In this document: positions 1-9,642 of the stretch, in pieces | Numbering within the stretch: position 1 is the first letter of the stretch | Layout of the letters: every line of letters begins with the position of its first letter | Assembly (NCBI RefSeq): GCF_019966575.1 | Contig: NZ_JAINFK010000001.1 | Location: 903,016 to 967,015 of the forward strand | Length of the DNA: 64,000 nucleotides | Direction of reading: 5' to 3' | Origin: Oricola cellulosilytica | GTDB lineage: Bacteria; Pseudomonadota; Alphaproteobacteria; Rhizobiales; Rhizobiaceae | The notes under the pieces: model-generated | Databases searched by the model: none | What the model saw: the letters and a program-made list of their open reading frames with translations, nothing else | Told to the model about the DNA's origin: nothing | Position numbers and translations under genes: made by a program

Positions 1-201
1 TCGGGTGGTCGGCTTGACGCCATTACACAGGGCCGCCTCTATGACCGTATCCTTACTCCACGGATGAACCCGAGCTTCTCACTGGATGCGCGAGCGGAGC
101 GGGACCTGTTGCGCGATCTGCGCAATGGACGGCTCGACACGAGCCGGATTCCCGAGGGAAGGCTGCGTTATTTCGAATACAGGCTCGAAAACAGCCGATA
201 A
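1..201 (+). CDS. C-terminal fragment of an unrecognised protein (5' end outside the window)
   Basis: Frame 1 is open from the first base to a TAA at 199-201, giving 66 residues of a C-terminus that ends in a charged stretch with the tail YFEYRLENSR. The frame has about two thirds G or C in third codon positions, lower than the clear genes nearby but compatible with coding, and it is followed by a 69-bp gap before the next gene on the same strand. I do not recognise the family. The start lies upstream of the window, so length and function cannot be given. It could be a chance open frame, though no competing gene occupies the stretch. Confidence 0.45.
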   Translation, partial: SGGRLDAITQGRLYDRILTPRMNPSFSLDARAERDLLRDLRNGRLDTSRIPEGRLRYFEYRLENSR

Positions 202-270
202 GGAGCGGGTCCGCGGGCCTGCGCACGTTTCTCCGGAACACGACGGCCGCATGAGCGTTTCCGTCTTGCA

Positions 271-831
271 ATGTTGGAAACCGTGGATGCCCATTTCGCG
301 ACCGCCCTGCCATTCTGGGTGATTGCGGCGCGGCTGGTGGCCGCGATCGCTCTCGGCGGCGCGCTCGGCTTCGAGCGGGAGTGGCGCAAGCGCCCCGCGG
401 GCCTGCGCACGCATATCCTCGTCAGCGTGGCGGCTGCGACCTTCGCCATCGTCTCCATTGAAATCCTGCGTCAGCCGATGTTCGATTCCGATTATGTCCG
501 GGCTGATCCGATCCGGCTGGTCGAGGCGATCACCAGCGGCGTCGCGTTTCTGGCGGCCGGCTTCATCATCTTCGTCAGGGGCGAGGTGCACGGCGTGACG
601 ACGGGAGCCGGCATGTGGCTGGCCGCGGCGATCGGACTGGCTGCCGGGCTCGGTCTTTTCTCGGTCGCCGCGCTTGCCTGTTTCCTCGGCGTGTTCGTTC
701 TGATCGCGATCCGGCGTTTCGAGGTGAAGATGAATCTCAAGGACGGGGGCTCTGGCGACCGCATTGCCGATGACGAGGCAAACGGCGAGCAGGCCGGCGA
801 ACGCCGCGCCCCGGCCGGCTCCGATCCTTGA
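271..831 (+). CDS. MgtC/SapB family inner-membrane protein
   Basis: Predicted protein of 186 residues. The N-terminal part carries the MgtC/SapB signature: a hydrophobic helix leading into GGALGFEREWRKRPAGLRTH (about residues 27-46), followed by several further hydrophobic helices to about residue 150 and a short charged tail. MgtC-family proteins are small inner-membrane proteins linked to growth in low magnesium and to modulation of membrane ATPases; many family members have no proven role. It stands alone, 63 bp ahead of leuC on the same strand. The ATG at 271 follows directly on the natural start of the conserved region. No magnesium-responsive leader could be seen upstream. Confidence 0.85.
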   Translation: MLETVDAHFATALPFWVIAARLVAAIALGGALGFEREWRKRPAGLRTHILVSVAAATFAIVSIEILRQPMFDSDYVRADPIRLVEAITSGVAFLAAGFIIFVRGEVHGVTTGAGMWLAAAIGLAAGLGLFSVAALACFLGVFVLIAIRRFEVKMNLKDGGSGDRIADDEANGEQAGERRAPAGSDP

Positions 832-894
832 CGCATAATCGCGCCGGGTGCATATCGCGACCAACAAGTTCTGACATCTGGAGACCATGCCGCC

Positions 895-2313
895 ATGGCC
901 GCGCCGCGCACGCTTTACGACAAGATCTGGGACGACCACATGGTCGACAGCGCCGAGGACGGGACCTCGCTTCTGTATATCGACCGGCATCTCGTCCATG
1001 AGGTGACCAGCCCGCAGGCTTTCGAAGGCCTTCGCATGGAGGGTCGCAATGTGCGCGCACCTGAAAAGACGCTTGCCGTGGTCGACCACAATGTGCCGAC
1101 GTCGCCAGACCGCCACCTCGGCATCAAGAACGAGGAAAGCCGGATTCAGGTGGAGGCGCTGGCGACCAACGCCGCCGATTTCGGCATCGAATACTATTCC
1201 GAGAACGACCGCCGTCAGGGCATCGTCCATATTGTCGGCCCGGAGCAAGGCTTCACCCTGCCCGGCATGACGATCGTCTGCGGCGACAGCCATACCTCGA
1301 CGCATGGCGCCTTCGGCGCGCTCGCTCACGGTATCGGCACGTCCGAGGTCGAGCACGTCCTGGCGACGCAGACGCTGATCCAGCGCAAGGCCAAGAACAT
1401 GCTGGTGCAGGTTGACGGCGAACTGCCGGAGGGCGTGACGGCCAAGGACATCATTCTCGCCATCATCGGCCAGATCGGCACGGCGGGCGGCACCGGGCAC
1501 GTCATCGAATTCGCCGGCGAGGCGATCCGTTCGCTATCCATGGAAGGGCGCATGACCGTCTGCAACATGACGATCGAGGGCGGCGCGCGCGCCGGGCTGA
1601 TCGCGCCGGACGAAACGACGTTCGCCTACATCAAGGACAAGCCGCGCGCCCCGAAGGGCGCGGCGTGGGATGCCGCGATGTCCTACTGGAAGACGCTGCA
1701 TACCGACGAGGGCGCGCATTTCGACAAGGTGGTGAGGCTGGACGCGGCCGATCTGCCGCCGATAGTCTCGTGGGGGTCGTCGCCCGAAGATGTGGTTTCG
1801 ATCGAGGGCGCGGTGCCCAATCCCGACGATATCGAGGATCCGACCAAACGTGCCTCCAAATGGCGGGCGCTCGACTACATGGGTCTCAAGCCCGGCACCA
1901 GGATGACCGATATAACGCTCGACCGGGTGTTCATCGGCTCCTGCACCAACGGGCGTATCGAGGATTTGCGCGAGGTGGCGAAGGTCGTCGAAGGCAAGAC
2001 GGTGGCGGCCAATGTCGAGGCGATGATCGTGCCTGGATCGGGACTGGTGAAGGCGCAGGCCGAAGAGGAGGGTCTGGACGCGATTTTCAAGGCGGCCGGC
2101 TTCGACTGGCGCGAGCCGGGCTGCTCCATGTGTCTTGCCATGAACGACGACCGGCTGAAGCCGCATGAGCGCTGCGCGTCGACCTCGAACCGCAACTTCG
2201 AGGGCCGTCAGGGCTTCAAGGGCCGCACGCATCTGGTCTCGCCGGCCATGGCCGCGGCGGCGGCGATCGCGGGCCATTTCGTCGACGTGCGCAGACTAGA
2301 GCGTTTCCACTGA
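895..2313 (+). CDS. leuC: 3-isopropylmalate dehydratase, large subunit
   Basis: 472 residues, normal for LeuC. With LeuD it isomerises 2-isopropylmalate to 3-isopropylmalate in leucine biosynthesis, in the cytoplasm, using a [4Fe-4S] cluster. The three cluster cysteines are visible: Cys350 in GSCTNGR, and Cys410 and Cys413 in GCSMC. The start ATG at 895 has GGAG about 11 bases upstream. leuD and leuB are not adjacent. Oddity: the conserved end GHFVDVR is followed by RLERFH and the stop, and the last five codons plus the stop lie inside the left arm of a long inverted-repeat element that begins at 2297. E. coli LeuC has an equally short tail after this point, so activity should not be affected. 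Confidence 0.97.
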   Translation: MAAPRTLYDKIWDDHMVDSAEDGTSLLYIDRHLVHEVTSPQAFEGLRMEGRNVRAPEKTLAVVDHNVPTSPDRHLGIKNEESRIQVEALATNAADFGIEYYSENDRRQGIVHIVGPEQGFTLPGMTIVCGDSHTSTHGAFGALAHGIGTSEVEHVLATQTLIQRKAKNMLVQVDGELPEGVTAKDIILAIIGQIGTAGGTGHVIEFAGEAIRSLSMEGRMTVCNMTIEGGARAGLIAPDETTFAYIKDKPRAPKGAAWDAAMSYWKTLHTDEGAHFDKVVRLDAADLPPIVSWGSSPEDVVSIEGAVPNPDDIEDPTKRASKWRALDYMGLKPGTRMTDITLDRVFIGSCTNGRIEDLREVAKVVEGKTVAANVEAMIVPGSGLVKAQAEEEGLDAIFKAAGFDWREPGCSMCLAMNDDRLKPHERCASTSNRNFEGRQGFKGRTHLVSPAMAAAAAIAGHFVDVRRLERFH

Positions 2314-2631
2314 ATATCGGAGCAGTTCGATGGAATGGATTTTTCGTCCTGGCAAGGAGAAGACCGCAGAGCGATGCCGTCGCATCGGTCGAGGATTTCG
2401 ACGCTGTCAGGGCGAAAAAGACATCCAGGCCAGGAGGGTCATTGCATTGAAAGCACAACTGAAACTGCAACCGTTCGAACCTGGTTCCTTGCACGCCGGC
2501 TTTGTTGCGCACGGTCGGAGCCTGTCCCCGGGCTTGACCCGGGGAGTGCTCGCACCGTGTCGCCGCACGCGCCTTGCCATCGCACAAATCCCCGGCGTTC
2601 GAACGATTCAATATTCAGTGGAAACGCTCTA
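2297..2631. repeat. MITE-like element with 19-bp perfect terminal inverted repeats flanked by TA
   Basis: The 19-mer GAGCGTTTCCACTGAATAT at 2299-2317 recurs as an exact inverted copy at 2611-2629, and both outer ends are bordered by TA (2297-2298 and 2630-2631), as expected for a TA target duplication of the IS630/Tc1 type. The 293-bp interior has no convincing gene. It contains two perfect hairpins, CGATGC/GCATCG at 2372-2387 and TCCCCGGG/CCCGGGGA at 2525-2545. The left arm contains the stop codon of leuC. The form matches non-autonomous miniature elements common between genes in rhizobia; no transposase in the window matches it. The assignment as a mobile element is an inference from structure; copy number in the genome was not checked. 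Confidence 0.7.
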
Positions 2632-2790
2632 ACCTGATCGAAGCGCCGAATTTCCGGCCGCGGGTGAGAACCTGCCGGTATTTTTGCCGACCGGGTCGAA
2701 GTTAACCTTGCGTCAAATACGCTCGTTTAAGGTCCCGTCATTGTTGTTCCCGCGCTTTTTGTGCCGCCGGGAAGGTGACGGGATGGGCGC

Positions 2791-3975
2791 GTGTCCGGAC
2801 AATCTTTCTTTCAACTCGTCGGTCCGCTGATTTTCCTGGTGTTCGCCTTCGGATTTGCCATCCTGTGGCGCTCCTTCAGCGAACTCCGGTCTGCGGGCTT
2901 CTTCGCGGCGTCCTTCCTGTTTCGCGCATTCGGCTTTCTGGCCGATTTCTCAAGACCGGTGCTGCAGCCGAATCTGGCGATCCTGGCGACTCTCGGATTC
3001 TATTCGATGGCCGGCGTCGCGTTCTGCGTCGGAGTGTTCCGTCTTTATTCGGTCCCCTTTCCCGGGAAGCGGTTCGCCGCCTTCATGATCGCCGCGGGCA
3101 GCGCGGTGCTGTGGTTCCGTTTCGCCGACGACAATCTGGCCCTGCGCATTGCCCTGGTCCACGGCACTGCCGCCGTTATCCTCCTTTATCTTCCGATCGC
3201 GCTGCATCGCCGGATGACGCGCCCGGTTGACCGGTTCCTGCAGTTTCTGCTGGCCGCCAACGGGACGCAGTTCATCGTGCGGACCGCCGTAACCCTGTCG
3301 CTCGAGGGCGGCGGCCTGACCCTTTCGAGCCTTCCCGATTCCCTGACCGCCACGGCGTTCCGGCTTGCGATCTCGGTTTCCACCGTCGTGCTGGCCGCCA
3401 CGCTTTTCGCCATCTACGCGATCGAGGTCGTGAACCGGCTTACAACCCATGGCGAGACCGACCCGCTAACGAGGCTACTCAATCGCCGGGGATTCGACGC
3501 CCGGACGGATGAGATTTCCCGGAGGTTGAAAACGGGCGGGCCGGGGCATTGGATGCTGATTGCGGACATCGACGGCTTCAAGTCGATCAACGATACGCAC
3601 GGACACGATGTCGGTGACAGAATCATCACTCATTTTGCCCGAATTCTCGCAGGAACGGCCCGCGAGCGAGACGTTGTCGTGCGGTGGGGCGGTGACGAGT
3701 TCGTTGTCATCATCGCCAACAGCGATCTGCGAACCGCGCGCCTCTTTGCCGAGGCGGTGCGTCTCGTATTCGAGCAGGCCGAGCACAGCGGCATGGCGGG
3801 GCACCGCGTCACCGCGAGTTTCGGCATTGCGCAATGGCAGGAAGGCGAGGCCGTTCGCGACGTGTACAAACGCGCCGACGCCGCGCTCTACGAGGCCAAG
3901 TCGCACGGCCGAAACTGTGCGCGGACAGCGCCATTCAACATCACGCCAACACCAATGAAAGAAGTTGGAACGTGA
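2791..3975 (+). CDS. Membrane-bound diguanylate cyclase (GGDEF domain)
   Basis: 394 residues starting at a GTG. The first ~205 residues form six or seven hydrophobic helices without a recognisable sensor domain. A C-terminal GGDEF domain follows (about residues 215-385) with the active-site motif GGDEF at 300-304, so the enzyme should make cyclic di-GMP from GTP at the inner membrane. An RxxD inhibitory site (RERD, 291-294) sits exactly five residues before the motif, which suggests product feedback. There is no EAL domain. The gene is separated from leuC by the inverted-repeat element and 159 bp; a near-CtrA site lies about 85 bp upstream. The input signal cannot be read from sequence. Confidence 0.92.
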   Translation: MSGQSFFQLVGPLIFLVFAFGFAILWRSFSELRSAGFFAASFLFRAFGFLADFSRPVLQPNLAILATLGFYSMAGVAFCVGVFRLYSVPFPGKRFAAFMIAAGSAVLWFRFADDNLALRIALVHGTAAVILLYLPIALHRRMTRPVDRFLQFLLAANGTQFIVRTAVTLSLEGGGLTLSSLPDSLTATAFRLAISVSTVVLAATLFAIYAIEVVNRLTTHGETDPLTRLLNRRGFDARTDEISRRLKTGGPGHWMLIADIDGFKSINDTHGHDVGDRIITHFARILAGTARERDVVVRWGGDEFVVIIANSDLRTARLFAEAVRLVFEQAEHSGMAGHRVTASFGIAQWQEGEAVRDVYKRADAALYEAKSHGRNCARTAPFNITPTPMKEVGT

Positions 3976-4015
3976 CGGGTTGCCCGCCATAATTGCCCGG
4001 CGTATCAAAAATTCC

Positions 4016-4339
4016 ATGACGATGATTCGGGCATTCATTCTGGGAACGATCAGCCTCGCCGCAACCGCCTGCCAAACCTATGTGGGCAGCAGCGCCGCGT
4101 CCTATGCTCCGGTCCCGCGCCAGGCGAGCTACCGTTGTGGCGATGGCGTCGATCTGATGATCCGGCGCGACGGTTCCGCCATTACCGTGACGGACAGCCG
4201 CGGCATCGCCGCCAGCGTTCCGGCGAGCCCCCCCGGGCAAAGCACCCGTTTCGCCGAAGGGATCTACGCGCTCATACTGGAAGGCCGCAACGCGACCTGG
4301 TTCGTTTCCGGCCAGACGCCGGTCGAGTGCCGCCGCTGA
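4016..4339 (+). CDS. Small lipoprotein, MliC-like (lysozyme-inhibitor fold)
   Basis: I start this gene at ATG 4016, giving 107 residues; an upstream in-frame start at 3965 would overlap the cyclase gene and spoil the signal sequence. The N-terminus MTMIRAFILGTISLAATAC is a lipoprotein signal with the lipobox LAATAC, so Cys19 should be lipidated. The mature part has YRCGDGVDLMIRR and ends FVSGQTPVECRR, a two-cysteine layout like membrane-bound lysozyme inhibitors (MliC/COG3895). The family binds c-type lysozyme in the periplasm; the assignment here rests on short motifs. It overlaps nothing and is 40 bp after the diguanylate cyclase. Confidence 0.6.
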   Translation: MTMIRAFILGTISLAATACQTYVGSSAASYAPVPRQASYRCGDGVDLMIRRDGSAITVTDSRGIAASVPASPPGQSTRFAEGIYALILEGRNATWFVSGQTPVECRR

Positions 4340-4558
4340 CCCCTTCGTGGAGGGCCGAATCGCCGCCGGCAACAATCCGTTCCGATCTTTGCGGTCCGCC
4401 GAACGCCTTGCAATCGATTGAAAATCGGCGGTGGTGTTGCATTGCACCCAATTCCCATTAATGGATGACGGCGCGCGCCGTCTGAACTTTGACGGCGGGC
4501 CTGCCGCGTCCTAGAACGCTGGCATGACACGTGACCATTTCGAGGGAGCAGCACGCCC

Positions 4559-4963
4559 GTGAGCGCTTCGCAATCCGCCTCCGGAAGCAGCCGACCGCTT
4601 TCACCCCACCTGCAAATCTACAAGCCGATCATCACGATGACGATGTCGATCGCGCACCGATTGACCGGCATCGCGCTCTATTTCGGGACGGTGCTGGTCG
4701 CCTGGTGGCTGATCGCCGCGGCGAGCGGGGCCGAATATTTCGCCTTCGTCAACGGGTTTTTCGGCTCGTGGTTCGGCATCCTCGTGATGTTCGGCTACAC
4801 ATGGGCGCTGATCCATCACATGCTGGGCGGCCTGCGCCATTTCGCCTGGGATTTCGGCTATCTCATCGAGAAACACACGGCAACCAGACTGGCCTACGCG
4901 ACCATCATCGGGTCGGTCAGCCTGACGATCGCGATCTGGATCGTCGGCGCAATCGCGAAATAG
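4559..4963 (+). CDS. sdhC: Succinate dehydrogenase cytochrome b556 subunit
   Basis: 134 residues from a GTG with GAGGGAG about ten bases upstream. It is one of two membrane anchors of complex II, binding heme b and quinone. The family signature [13 protein letters not shown] is present near residue 36-48, followed by three hydrophobic helices and the motif [12 protein letters not shown] with the heme-ligand histidine region. It is the first gene of sdhC-sdhD-sdhA-sdhB; sdhD follows after 26 bp. A longer open frame on the same strand that runs through this gene into sdhD is a shadow and not a fusion. The 219 bp upstream carry no gene and presumably hold the operon promoter. Confidence 0.95.
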   Translation: MSASQSASGSSRPLSPHLQIYKPIITMTMSIAHRLTGIALYFGTVLVAWWLIAAASGAEYFAFVNGFFGSWFGILVMFGYTWALIHHMLGGLRHFAWDFGYLIEKHTATRLAYATIIGSVSLTIAIWIVGAIAK

Positions 4964-4989
4964 GCAAGGCAGGCAAGGAACGAGAGAAT

Positions 4990-5370
4990 ATGTCCATCCT
5001 CACCCCTTACAAGCGCGCCCACGGCCTCGGTTCGGCGAAGGACGGAACCGCGCATTTCTGGCGGCAGCGCCTGACCGCCGTCGCCAACGTTCCGCTGCTG
5101 ATCGCCTTTGTCTGGATCGTCGCCTCCAGCATCGGCGCACCATATGAGGAGGTCCGGGCGATGCTCGGCCATCCGCTCGTCGCTGTCGTCCTCCTGCTGG
5201 TCGTCGTCAACGGCTTCTATCACGCCAAGCTGGGCATGCAGGTTGTGATCGAGGATTACGTGCACGCAGAAGGGGCCAAGATCGCTCTTGTGCTGGCCAA
5301 CGTGTTTTTTACATTCGCGATGGGCGCGTTCAGCGCCTTCGCAATTCTGAAATTGGGGTTCGCCGGCTGA
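4990..5370 (+). CDS. sdhD: Succinate dehydrogenase hydrophobic membrane anchor subunit
   Basis: 126 residues from ATG 4990, preceded by an AGGAACGAGAGAA stretch that serves as ribosome binding site. Three hydrophobic helices are visible (about residues 27-48, 60-82, 97-120). The motif [17 protein letters not shown] contains the conserved heme-side histidine and the tyrosine near the quinone site. It anchors the SdhAB catalytic dimer with SdhC in the inner membrane. The surrounding open frame begins earlier at 4531, but homologous starts and the ribosome binding site favour 4990. Confidence 0.94.
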   Translation: MSILTPYKRAHGLGSAKDGTAHFWRQRLTAVANVPLLIAFVWIVASSIGAPYEEVRAMLGHPLVAVVLLLVVVNGFYHAKLGMQVVIEDYVHAEGAKIALVLANVFFTFAMGAFSAFAILKLGFAG

Positions 5371-5419
5371 TTGCGGCCGTGCGCTGAATCCGTTCGGTGA
5401 TTCCGGGGATACGAGACCG

Positions 5420-7285
5420 ATGAACGTCCACGACACGAATGCAGAAGATGCGGGTACCGCGCCGGGCTCGACCGGGCAGGCCTATCGCTACGAAGATCAC
5501 AAGTTCGATGTCGTCGTGGTCGGCGCCGGCGGGGCGGGATTGCGCGCCACGCTCGGCATGGCCGAACAGGGCCTGCGCACCGCCTGCATCACCAAGGTTT
5601 TCCCGACCCGCTCGCACACGGTCGCGGCACAGGGCGGCATCGCCGCCTCGCTCACCAACATGACGCCCGATTGCTGGCAGTGGCACATGTACGACACGGT
5701 CAAGGGATCGGACTGGCTGGGTGATGTCGATGCCATGCAGTATCTGGCCATGGAAGCGCCGAAGGCGGTCTACGAGCTGGAGCATTACGGCGTGCCGTTC
5801 AGCCGCACCGAGGACGGCAAGATCTACCAGCGCCCCTTCGGCGGGCACATGCAGAATTACGGCGAGGGCCCGCCCGTGCAGCGCACCTGCGCCGCCGCCG
5901 ACCGCACCGGCCACGCCATCCTGCACACGCTCTACGGCCAGTCGGTGAAGAACAACGCCCAGTTCTTCATCGAGTATTTCGCGCTCGACCTGATCATGGA
6001 CGATGACGGCCGGTGCACCGGCGTCGTCGCCTGGAACCTCGACGACGGCGTCATTCATCGCTTCTCGGCGAAGATGGTCGTGCTGGCGACGGGCGGCTAT
6101 GGCCGCGCCTATTTCTCGGCGACCTCGGCGCACACCTGCACCGGCGACGGCAATGGCATGATCGCGCGTGCGGGCCTGCCGCTGCAGGACATGGAATTCG
6201 TGCAGTTTCACCCAACCGGCATCTACGGCGCGGGCTGCCTCATCACCGAAGGCGCGCGCGGCGAAGGCGGATATCTCGTCAACTCCGAGGGCGAGCGCTT
6301 CATGGAGCGCTATGCGCCGAGCGCCAAGGATCTGGCCTCGCGCGACGTCGTCTCGCGCTGCATGACGATGGAGATCCGCGAGGGGCGCGGTGTCGGCAAG
6401 GACAGCGACCACATCTTCCTGCATCTCGACCACCTCGACCCAGCGGTCCTCAACGAACGGCTGCCGGGTATTTCGGAATCGGCCAAGATCTTCGCCGGGG
6501 TCGACGTGACCAGGGAACCGATCCCGGTTCTGCCGACCGTCCACTACAACATGGGCGGCATCCCGACGAACTACTGGGGCGAGGTGCTGAACCCGACAGC
6601 CGACAATCCCGACGCGGTCGCGCCCGGCCTGATGGCCGTCGGCGAGGCCGGCTGTGCCTCGGTTCACGGCGCCAACCGCCTCGGCTCGAACTCGCTGATC
6701 GACCTGGTCGTCTTCGGACGCGCGGCGGCGATCCGCGCCGGCGAGGTGATCGACCGGGAAGCGCCGATCCCCGAGATCAACGAAACGGCTTGCGAAAAAA
6801 TCATGGAGCGCTTCGACCGGCTGCGGCACGCCGACGGCGGTACGCCGACCGCCGAATTGCGGCTCAAAATGCAGAAGATCATGCAGGAAGACGCCGCCGT
6901 CTTCCGCACCCAGGAGACGCTGGAGAACGGCTGCCGGCGCATGGACGAGGCCTGGAAGGGCCTTGCCGATCTCAAGGTCACCGACCGCTCGATGATCTGG
7001 AACTCTGACCTCGTCGAGACGCTGGAACTGGAAAACCTGATGGCCAACGCCATCACCACCGTCCACGGCGCGGAAGCCCGCAAGGAGAGCCGCGGCGCCC
7101 ATGCGCGCGAGGACTACAAGGACGGGCCTCTCGGCGGGCGCGACGACGAGAACTGGCGCAAGCACACGCTGGCCTGGGTCTCGGACGACGGCAAGGTCAC
7201 GCTCGACTACCGCGGCGTGCACACCGACCTGATTGCCGAGGGCATCGAGCTCGACAAGATCAAACCCAAGGCGCGGGTGTACTGA
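5420..7285 (+). CDS. sdhA: Succinate dehydrogenase flavoprotein subunit
   Basis: 621 residues, slightly longer than most SdhA because of about 25 extra N-terminal residues before the FAD domain. It oxidises succinate to fumarate on the cytoplasmic side of the inner membrane. Visible features are the dinucleotide-binding GAGGAG (35-40), the covalent-FAD motif [11 protein letters not shown] with His66, [20 protein letters not shown] in the capping region, the substrate motif HYNMGGIPT, and [11 protein letters not shown] near the C-terminal FAD site. It lies 49 bp after sdhD and 12 bp before sdhB. A very long open frame exists on the opposite strand but is only a shadow of this gene's codon bias. 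Confidence 0.98.
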   Translation: MNVHDTNAEDAGTAPGSTGQAYRYEDHKFDVVVVGAGGAGLRATLGMAEQGLRTACITKVFPTRSHTVAAQGGIAASLTNMTPDCWQWHMYDTVKGSDWLGDVDAMQYLAMEAPKAVYELEHYGVPFSRTEDGKIYQRPFGGHMQNYGEGPPVQRTCAAADRTGHAILHTLYGQSVKNNAQFFIEYFALDLIMDDDGRCTGVVAWNLDDGVIHRFSAKMVVLATGGYGRAYFSATSAHTCTGDGNGMIARAGLPLQDMEFVQFHPTGIYGAGCLITEGARGEGGYLVNSEGERFMERYAPSAKDLASRDVVSRCMTMEIREGRGVGKDSDHIFLHLDHLDPAVLNERLPGISESAKIFAGVDVTREPIPVLPTVHYNMGGIPTNYWGEVLNPTADNPDAVAPGLMAVGEAGCASVHGANRLGSNSLIDLVVFGRAAAIRAGEVIDREAPIPEINETACEKIMERFDRLRHADGGTPTAELRLKMQKIMQEDAAVFRTQETLENGCRRMDEAWKGLADLKVTDRSMIWNSDLVETLELENLMANAITTVHGAEARKESRGAHAREDYKDGPLGGRDDENWRKHTLAWVSDDGKVTLDYRGVHTDLIAEGIELDKIKPKARVY

Positions 7286-7297
7286 GGACGAAATTCG

Positions 7298-8074
7298 ATG
7301 GTCGAAATGACACTCCCCAAGAACTCGCAGATCACCGAGGGCAAGGTCTGGCCGAAGCCGGATGCCGCGAACATCCGCGAATACAAGATCTACCGCTGGA
7401 ATCCCGATGACGGGAGCAATCCGCGCACCGACACCTATTACGTCGACATGGACGATTGCGGGCCGATGGTCCTCGATGGGCTGTTATGGATCAAGAACAA
7501 TGTCGATCCGACCCTGACGCTGCGCCGCTCCTGCCGGGAGGGAATTTGCGGCTCGTGCGCGATGAACATCGACGGCACCAACACGCTCGCCTGCACGAAG
7601 GGTATGGACGAGGTGACGGGCACGGTGAAGGTTTATCCGCTGCCGCACCTGCCCGTGGTGAAAGACCTGGTGCCCGACTTGACGAACTTCTACGCGCAGC
7701 ACGCCTCGATTCAGCCCTGGCTGGAGACGAAGACGCCGGCGCCGGAGAAGGAGTGGCGGCAAAGCCACGAGGATCGCGCCAGGCTCGACGGGCTCTACGA
7801 GTGTATCCTGTGTGCCTGCTGCTCGACCTCATGCCCGTCCTACTGGTGGAACGGCGACCGCTATCTCGGACCCGCCGCGCTGCTGCAGGCCTATCGCTGG
7901 CTGATCGACTCCAGAGACGAAGCGACGGGCGAGAGACTCGACCATCTGGAGGATCCGTTCCGGCTCTATCGCTGCCACACGATCATGAACTGCACGCAGG
8001 CCTGCCCGAAGGGTCTGAACCCGGCCAAGGCGATTGCCGAGATCAAGAAGATGATGGTCGAACGCCGTTACTGA
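7298..8074 (+). CDS. sdhB: Succinate dehydrogenase iron-sulfur subunit
   Basis: 258 residues. It carries electrons from FAD to quinone through three clusters. The [2Fe-2S] ligands are Cys79, Cys84, Cys87 and Cys99 (CREGICGSC and LAC). The [4Fe-4S] and [3Fe-4S] ligands are in [16 protein letters not shown] (from residue 169) and [17 protein letters not shown] near the C-terminus. It is the last gene of the sdh operon and is followed by a strong intrinsic terminator 24 bp after the stop. Confidence 0.98.
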   Translation: MVEMTLPKNSQITEGKVWPKPDAANIREYKIYRWNPDDGSNPRTDTYYVDMDDCGPMVLDGLLWIKNNVDPTLTLRRSCREGICGSCAMNIDGTNTLACTKGMDEVTGTVKVYPLPHLPVVKDLVPDLTNFYAQHASIQPWLETKTPAPEKEWRQSHEDRARLDGLYECILCACCSTSCPSYWWNGDRYLGPAALLQAYRWLIDSRDEATGERLDHLEDPFRLYRCHTIMNCTQACPKGLNPAKAIAEIKKMMVERRY

Positions 8075-8098
8075 TACGTTTGCCAGAGGTTGAATTGC

Positions 8099-8130
8099 CC
8101 CCGGTTTGACCCCCGTCAAACCGGGGTTTT
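8099..8130 (+). terminator. Intrinsic terminator of the sdh operon
   Basis: A perfect 12-bp stem, CCCCGGTTTGAC (8099-8110) with GTCAAACCGGGG (8115-8126), loop CCCC, followed by TTTT. It begins 24 bp after the sdhB stop codon and separates the operon from the next gene. Confidence 0.9.
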
Positions 8131-8172
8131 GCGTTTCGGCCTAACGATATCCCCGAAACAGGAATAAATCCG

Positions 8173-8529
8173 ATGGCAGAAACCGACTGGATCGCATTCA
8201 CCGACCAGACCAACAAGCGCATGGCGGCGCTCCGCAAGGCCATTCCGGAGCCCGCCAAGGGGTTTGGCGAGCTCGCCAAGGCAACGATCTCCGCAGGTGC
8301 GCTCGATTCGAAAACCAAGGAACTGATGGCGCTGGCGATCGGCATCACCGCGCGCTGCGACGGATGTCTCGCCTTTCACGCCAAGGCAGCGCTCAAATAC
8401 GGCGCGTCGCGCGAGGAAGTTCTCGAGACCATCGCCGTGGCGCTCTATATGGGCGGCGGCCCGTCGATGATTTACGGAGCCGAGGCGCTCAGCGTGTATG
8501 ACGCCTTTGTCGCCCAAGAGGCAGGTTGA
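8173..8529 (+). CDS. Carboxymuconolactone decarboxylase / AhpD-like protein
   Basis: 118 residues with the AhpD-type redox motif CDGCLAFH (Cys62, Cys65, His69), which in family members acts as a peroxidase or disulfide-exchange centre. The length and motif fit the small single-domain members of the CMD family, whose physiological substrate is usually unknown. It is a single gene after the sdh terminator. Its TGA stop (8527-8529) abuts the stop of the convergent dehydrogenase gene with no spacing. Confidence 0.88.
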   Translation: MAETDWIAFTDQTNKRMAALRKAIPEPAKGFGELAKATISAGALDSKTKELMALAIGITARCDGCLAFHAKAALKYGASREEVLETIAVALYMGGGPSMIYGAEALSVYDAFVAQEAG

Positions 8530-9642
8530 TCAGCTCGCGGCGGCGATGCGTTCCAGCGCCAGCGCTTCGGCGACCTCATTGGTCGTCATTCCGGTCGCCT
8601 CGGCGCGATGGAAAATGTCGGCAAGCGTCTCCGGAATGTGACGCAACCTTGCGAAGGCTGCTTCGGCCTCGTATCCGCCGGGCTCAAGTTCCGCCGCCAC
8701 ATTGATCAGGCCGCCGGAATTGATCACGTAGTCCGGCGCGTAGAGTATGCCGCTTTCCTTCAGAAGCACGGCGTCTTCCTCGCGCGCCAGCTGGTTGTTC
8801 GCCGATCCAGCGATGATTCCGGCCTTCAGTTCGGGGATCGAATTTCCATTGAGCATGCCGCCAAGGGCGCAGGGGGCGAATATGTCGGCGTCGGCCGCAT
8901 GGATCGCGTCGGCGGCGCACTTCCTCGCGCCGAATTCGCTCGTGGCTTCTCCGGCCCGATCGGCGTCGATATCGGCGACGATCAGCGCTGCCCCGGCGGC
9001 GTGGAGCCTTTCGCAGAGCGCCCAGCCAACCGCTCCGAGGCCTTGGACGGCCACCTTGAGCCCGGTGAGGTCTTCGCTGCCGTGGCGGTGCTCCACGGCG
9101 GCCTTGAGGCCCAAAAACACGCCTTCGGCGGTTATCGGCGATGGGTTTCCGCCGCCGCCGGACGAGGTGCCGGACACGTTCGGCGTCCGCGCGCGCAGAT
9201 AGTCGGCATCCGCGAGGGTCATGCCGACATCCTCGGCGGTCCAGAAGCGGTCTTTCAGCGCCAACAGCATCTCGGCATAGGCGTCCAAGAGCTCCGGCGT
9301 TTTCGCGGTCCGCGCATCGGCGACGATCAGCGCCTTGCCGCCGCCGAAGGGGAGGCCGGAGATCGCCGCCTTCAGGGTCATACCGCGCGATAGCCGCAAC
9401 ACATCTGTCAGCGCCGCGTCGAAGGTCTCGTGCGGCCAGATCCGCGTACCGCCCAGCGCCGGCCCGAGCCTGGTATTGTGGATCGCCACGATCGCCTTCA
9501 GGCCGCGGGAGGGGTCCTCGCCCAGGAAAATCTGTTCGTGACTGTCGAAGGCATCAATCCGTGCCGACTCGCATGTGATATCGCGGATCGACAGCGTACC
9601 GGTTCCGCCCGTTATTTCGGTGTGGCCCACTGATTGAAGCAT
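8530..9642 (-). CDS. Glu/Leu/Phe/Val dehydrogenase family protein, leucine-dehydrogenase type
   Basis: 370 residues, close to the ~365 of leucine and phenylalanine dehydrogenases and much shorter than hexameric glutamate dehydrogenases. It should interconvert a branched or aromatic amino acid and its 2-oxo acid with NAD. The substrate-site motif LPFGGGKALI lies at 97-106 (catalytic lysine pair Lys91/Lys103), and a Rossmann motif QGLGAVGWAL sits near residue 200. The start ATG at 9642 is preceded by a GAGGAGG ribosome binding site. It is convergent with the AhpD-like gene and monocistronic. Substrate (leucine, valine or phenylalanine) cannot be fixed from sequence alone. Confidence 0.88.
   Translation of the reverse strand: MLQSVGHTEITGGTGTLSIRDITCESARIDAFDSHEQIFLGEDPSRGLKAIVAIHNTRLGPALGGTRIWPHETFDAALTDVLRLSRGMTLKAAISGLPFGGGKALIVADARTAKTPELLDAYAEMLLALKDRFWTAEDVGMTLADADYLRARTPNVSGTSSGGGGNPSPITAEGVFLGLKAAVEHRHGSEDLTGLKVAVQGLGAVGWALCERLHAAGAALIVADIDADRAGEATSEFGARKCAADAIHAADADIFAPCALGGMLNGNSIPELKAGIIAGSANNQLAREEDAVLLKESGILYAPDYVINSGGLINVAAELEPGGYEAEAAFARLRHIPETLADIFHRAEATGMTTNEVAEALALERIAAAS

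Noticed and set aside
252..261. GAGCGTTTCC, the same ten bases as the outer part of the leuC element repeat
   Set aside because: Only ten bases match and no partner arm is present nearby; could be chance.
2330..2637. Two 100-codon open frames inside the inverted-repeat element
   Set aside because: No ribosome binding site, no family features, and the ends lie in the terminal repeat; not a transposase.
4531..5370. Apparent sdhC-sdhD fusion frame of 279 codons
   Set aside because: The first half lies in the wrong frame for sdhC; the true sdhC and sdhD starts are at 4559 and 4990.
5330..7222. 630-codon open frame on the minus strand across sdhA
   Set aside because: It mirrors sdhA codon by codon with G/C-rich third positions and has no domain or ribosome binding site.
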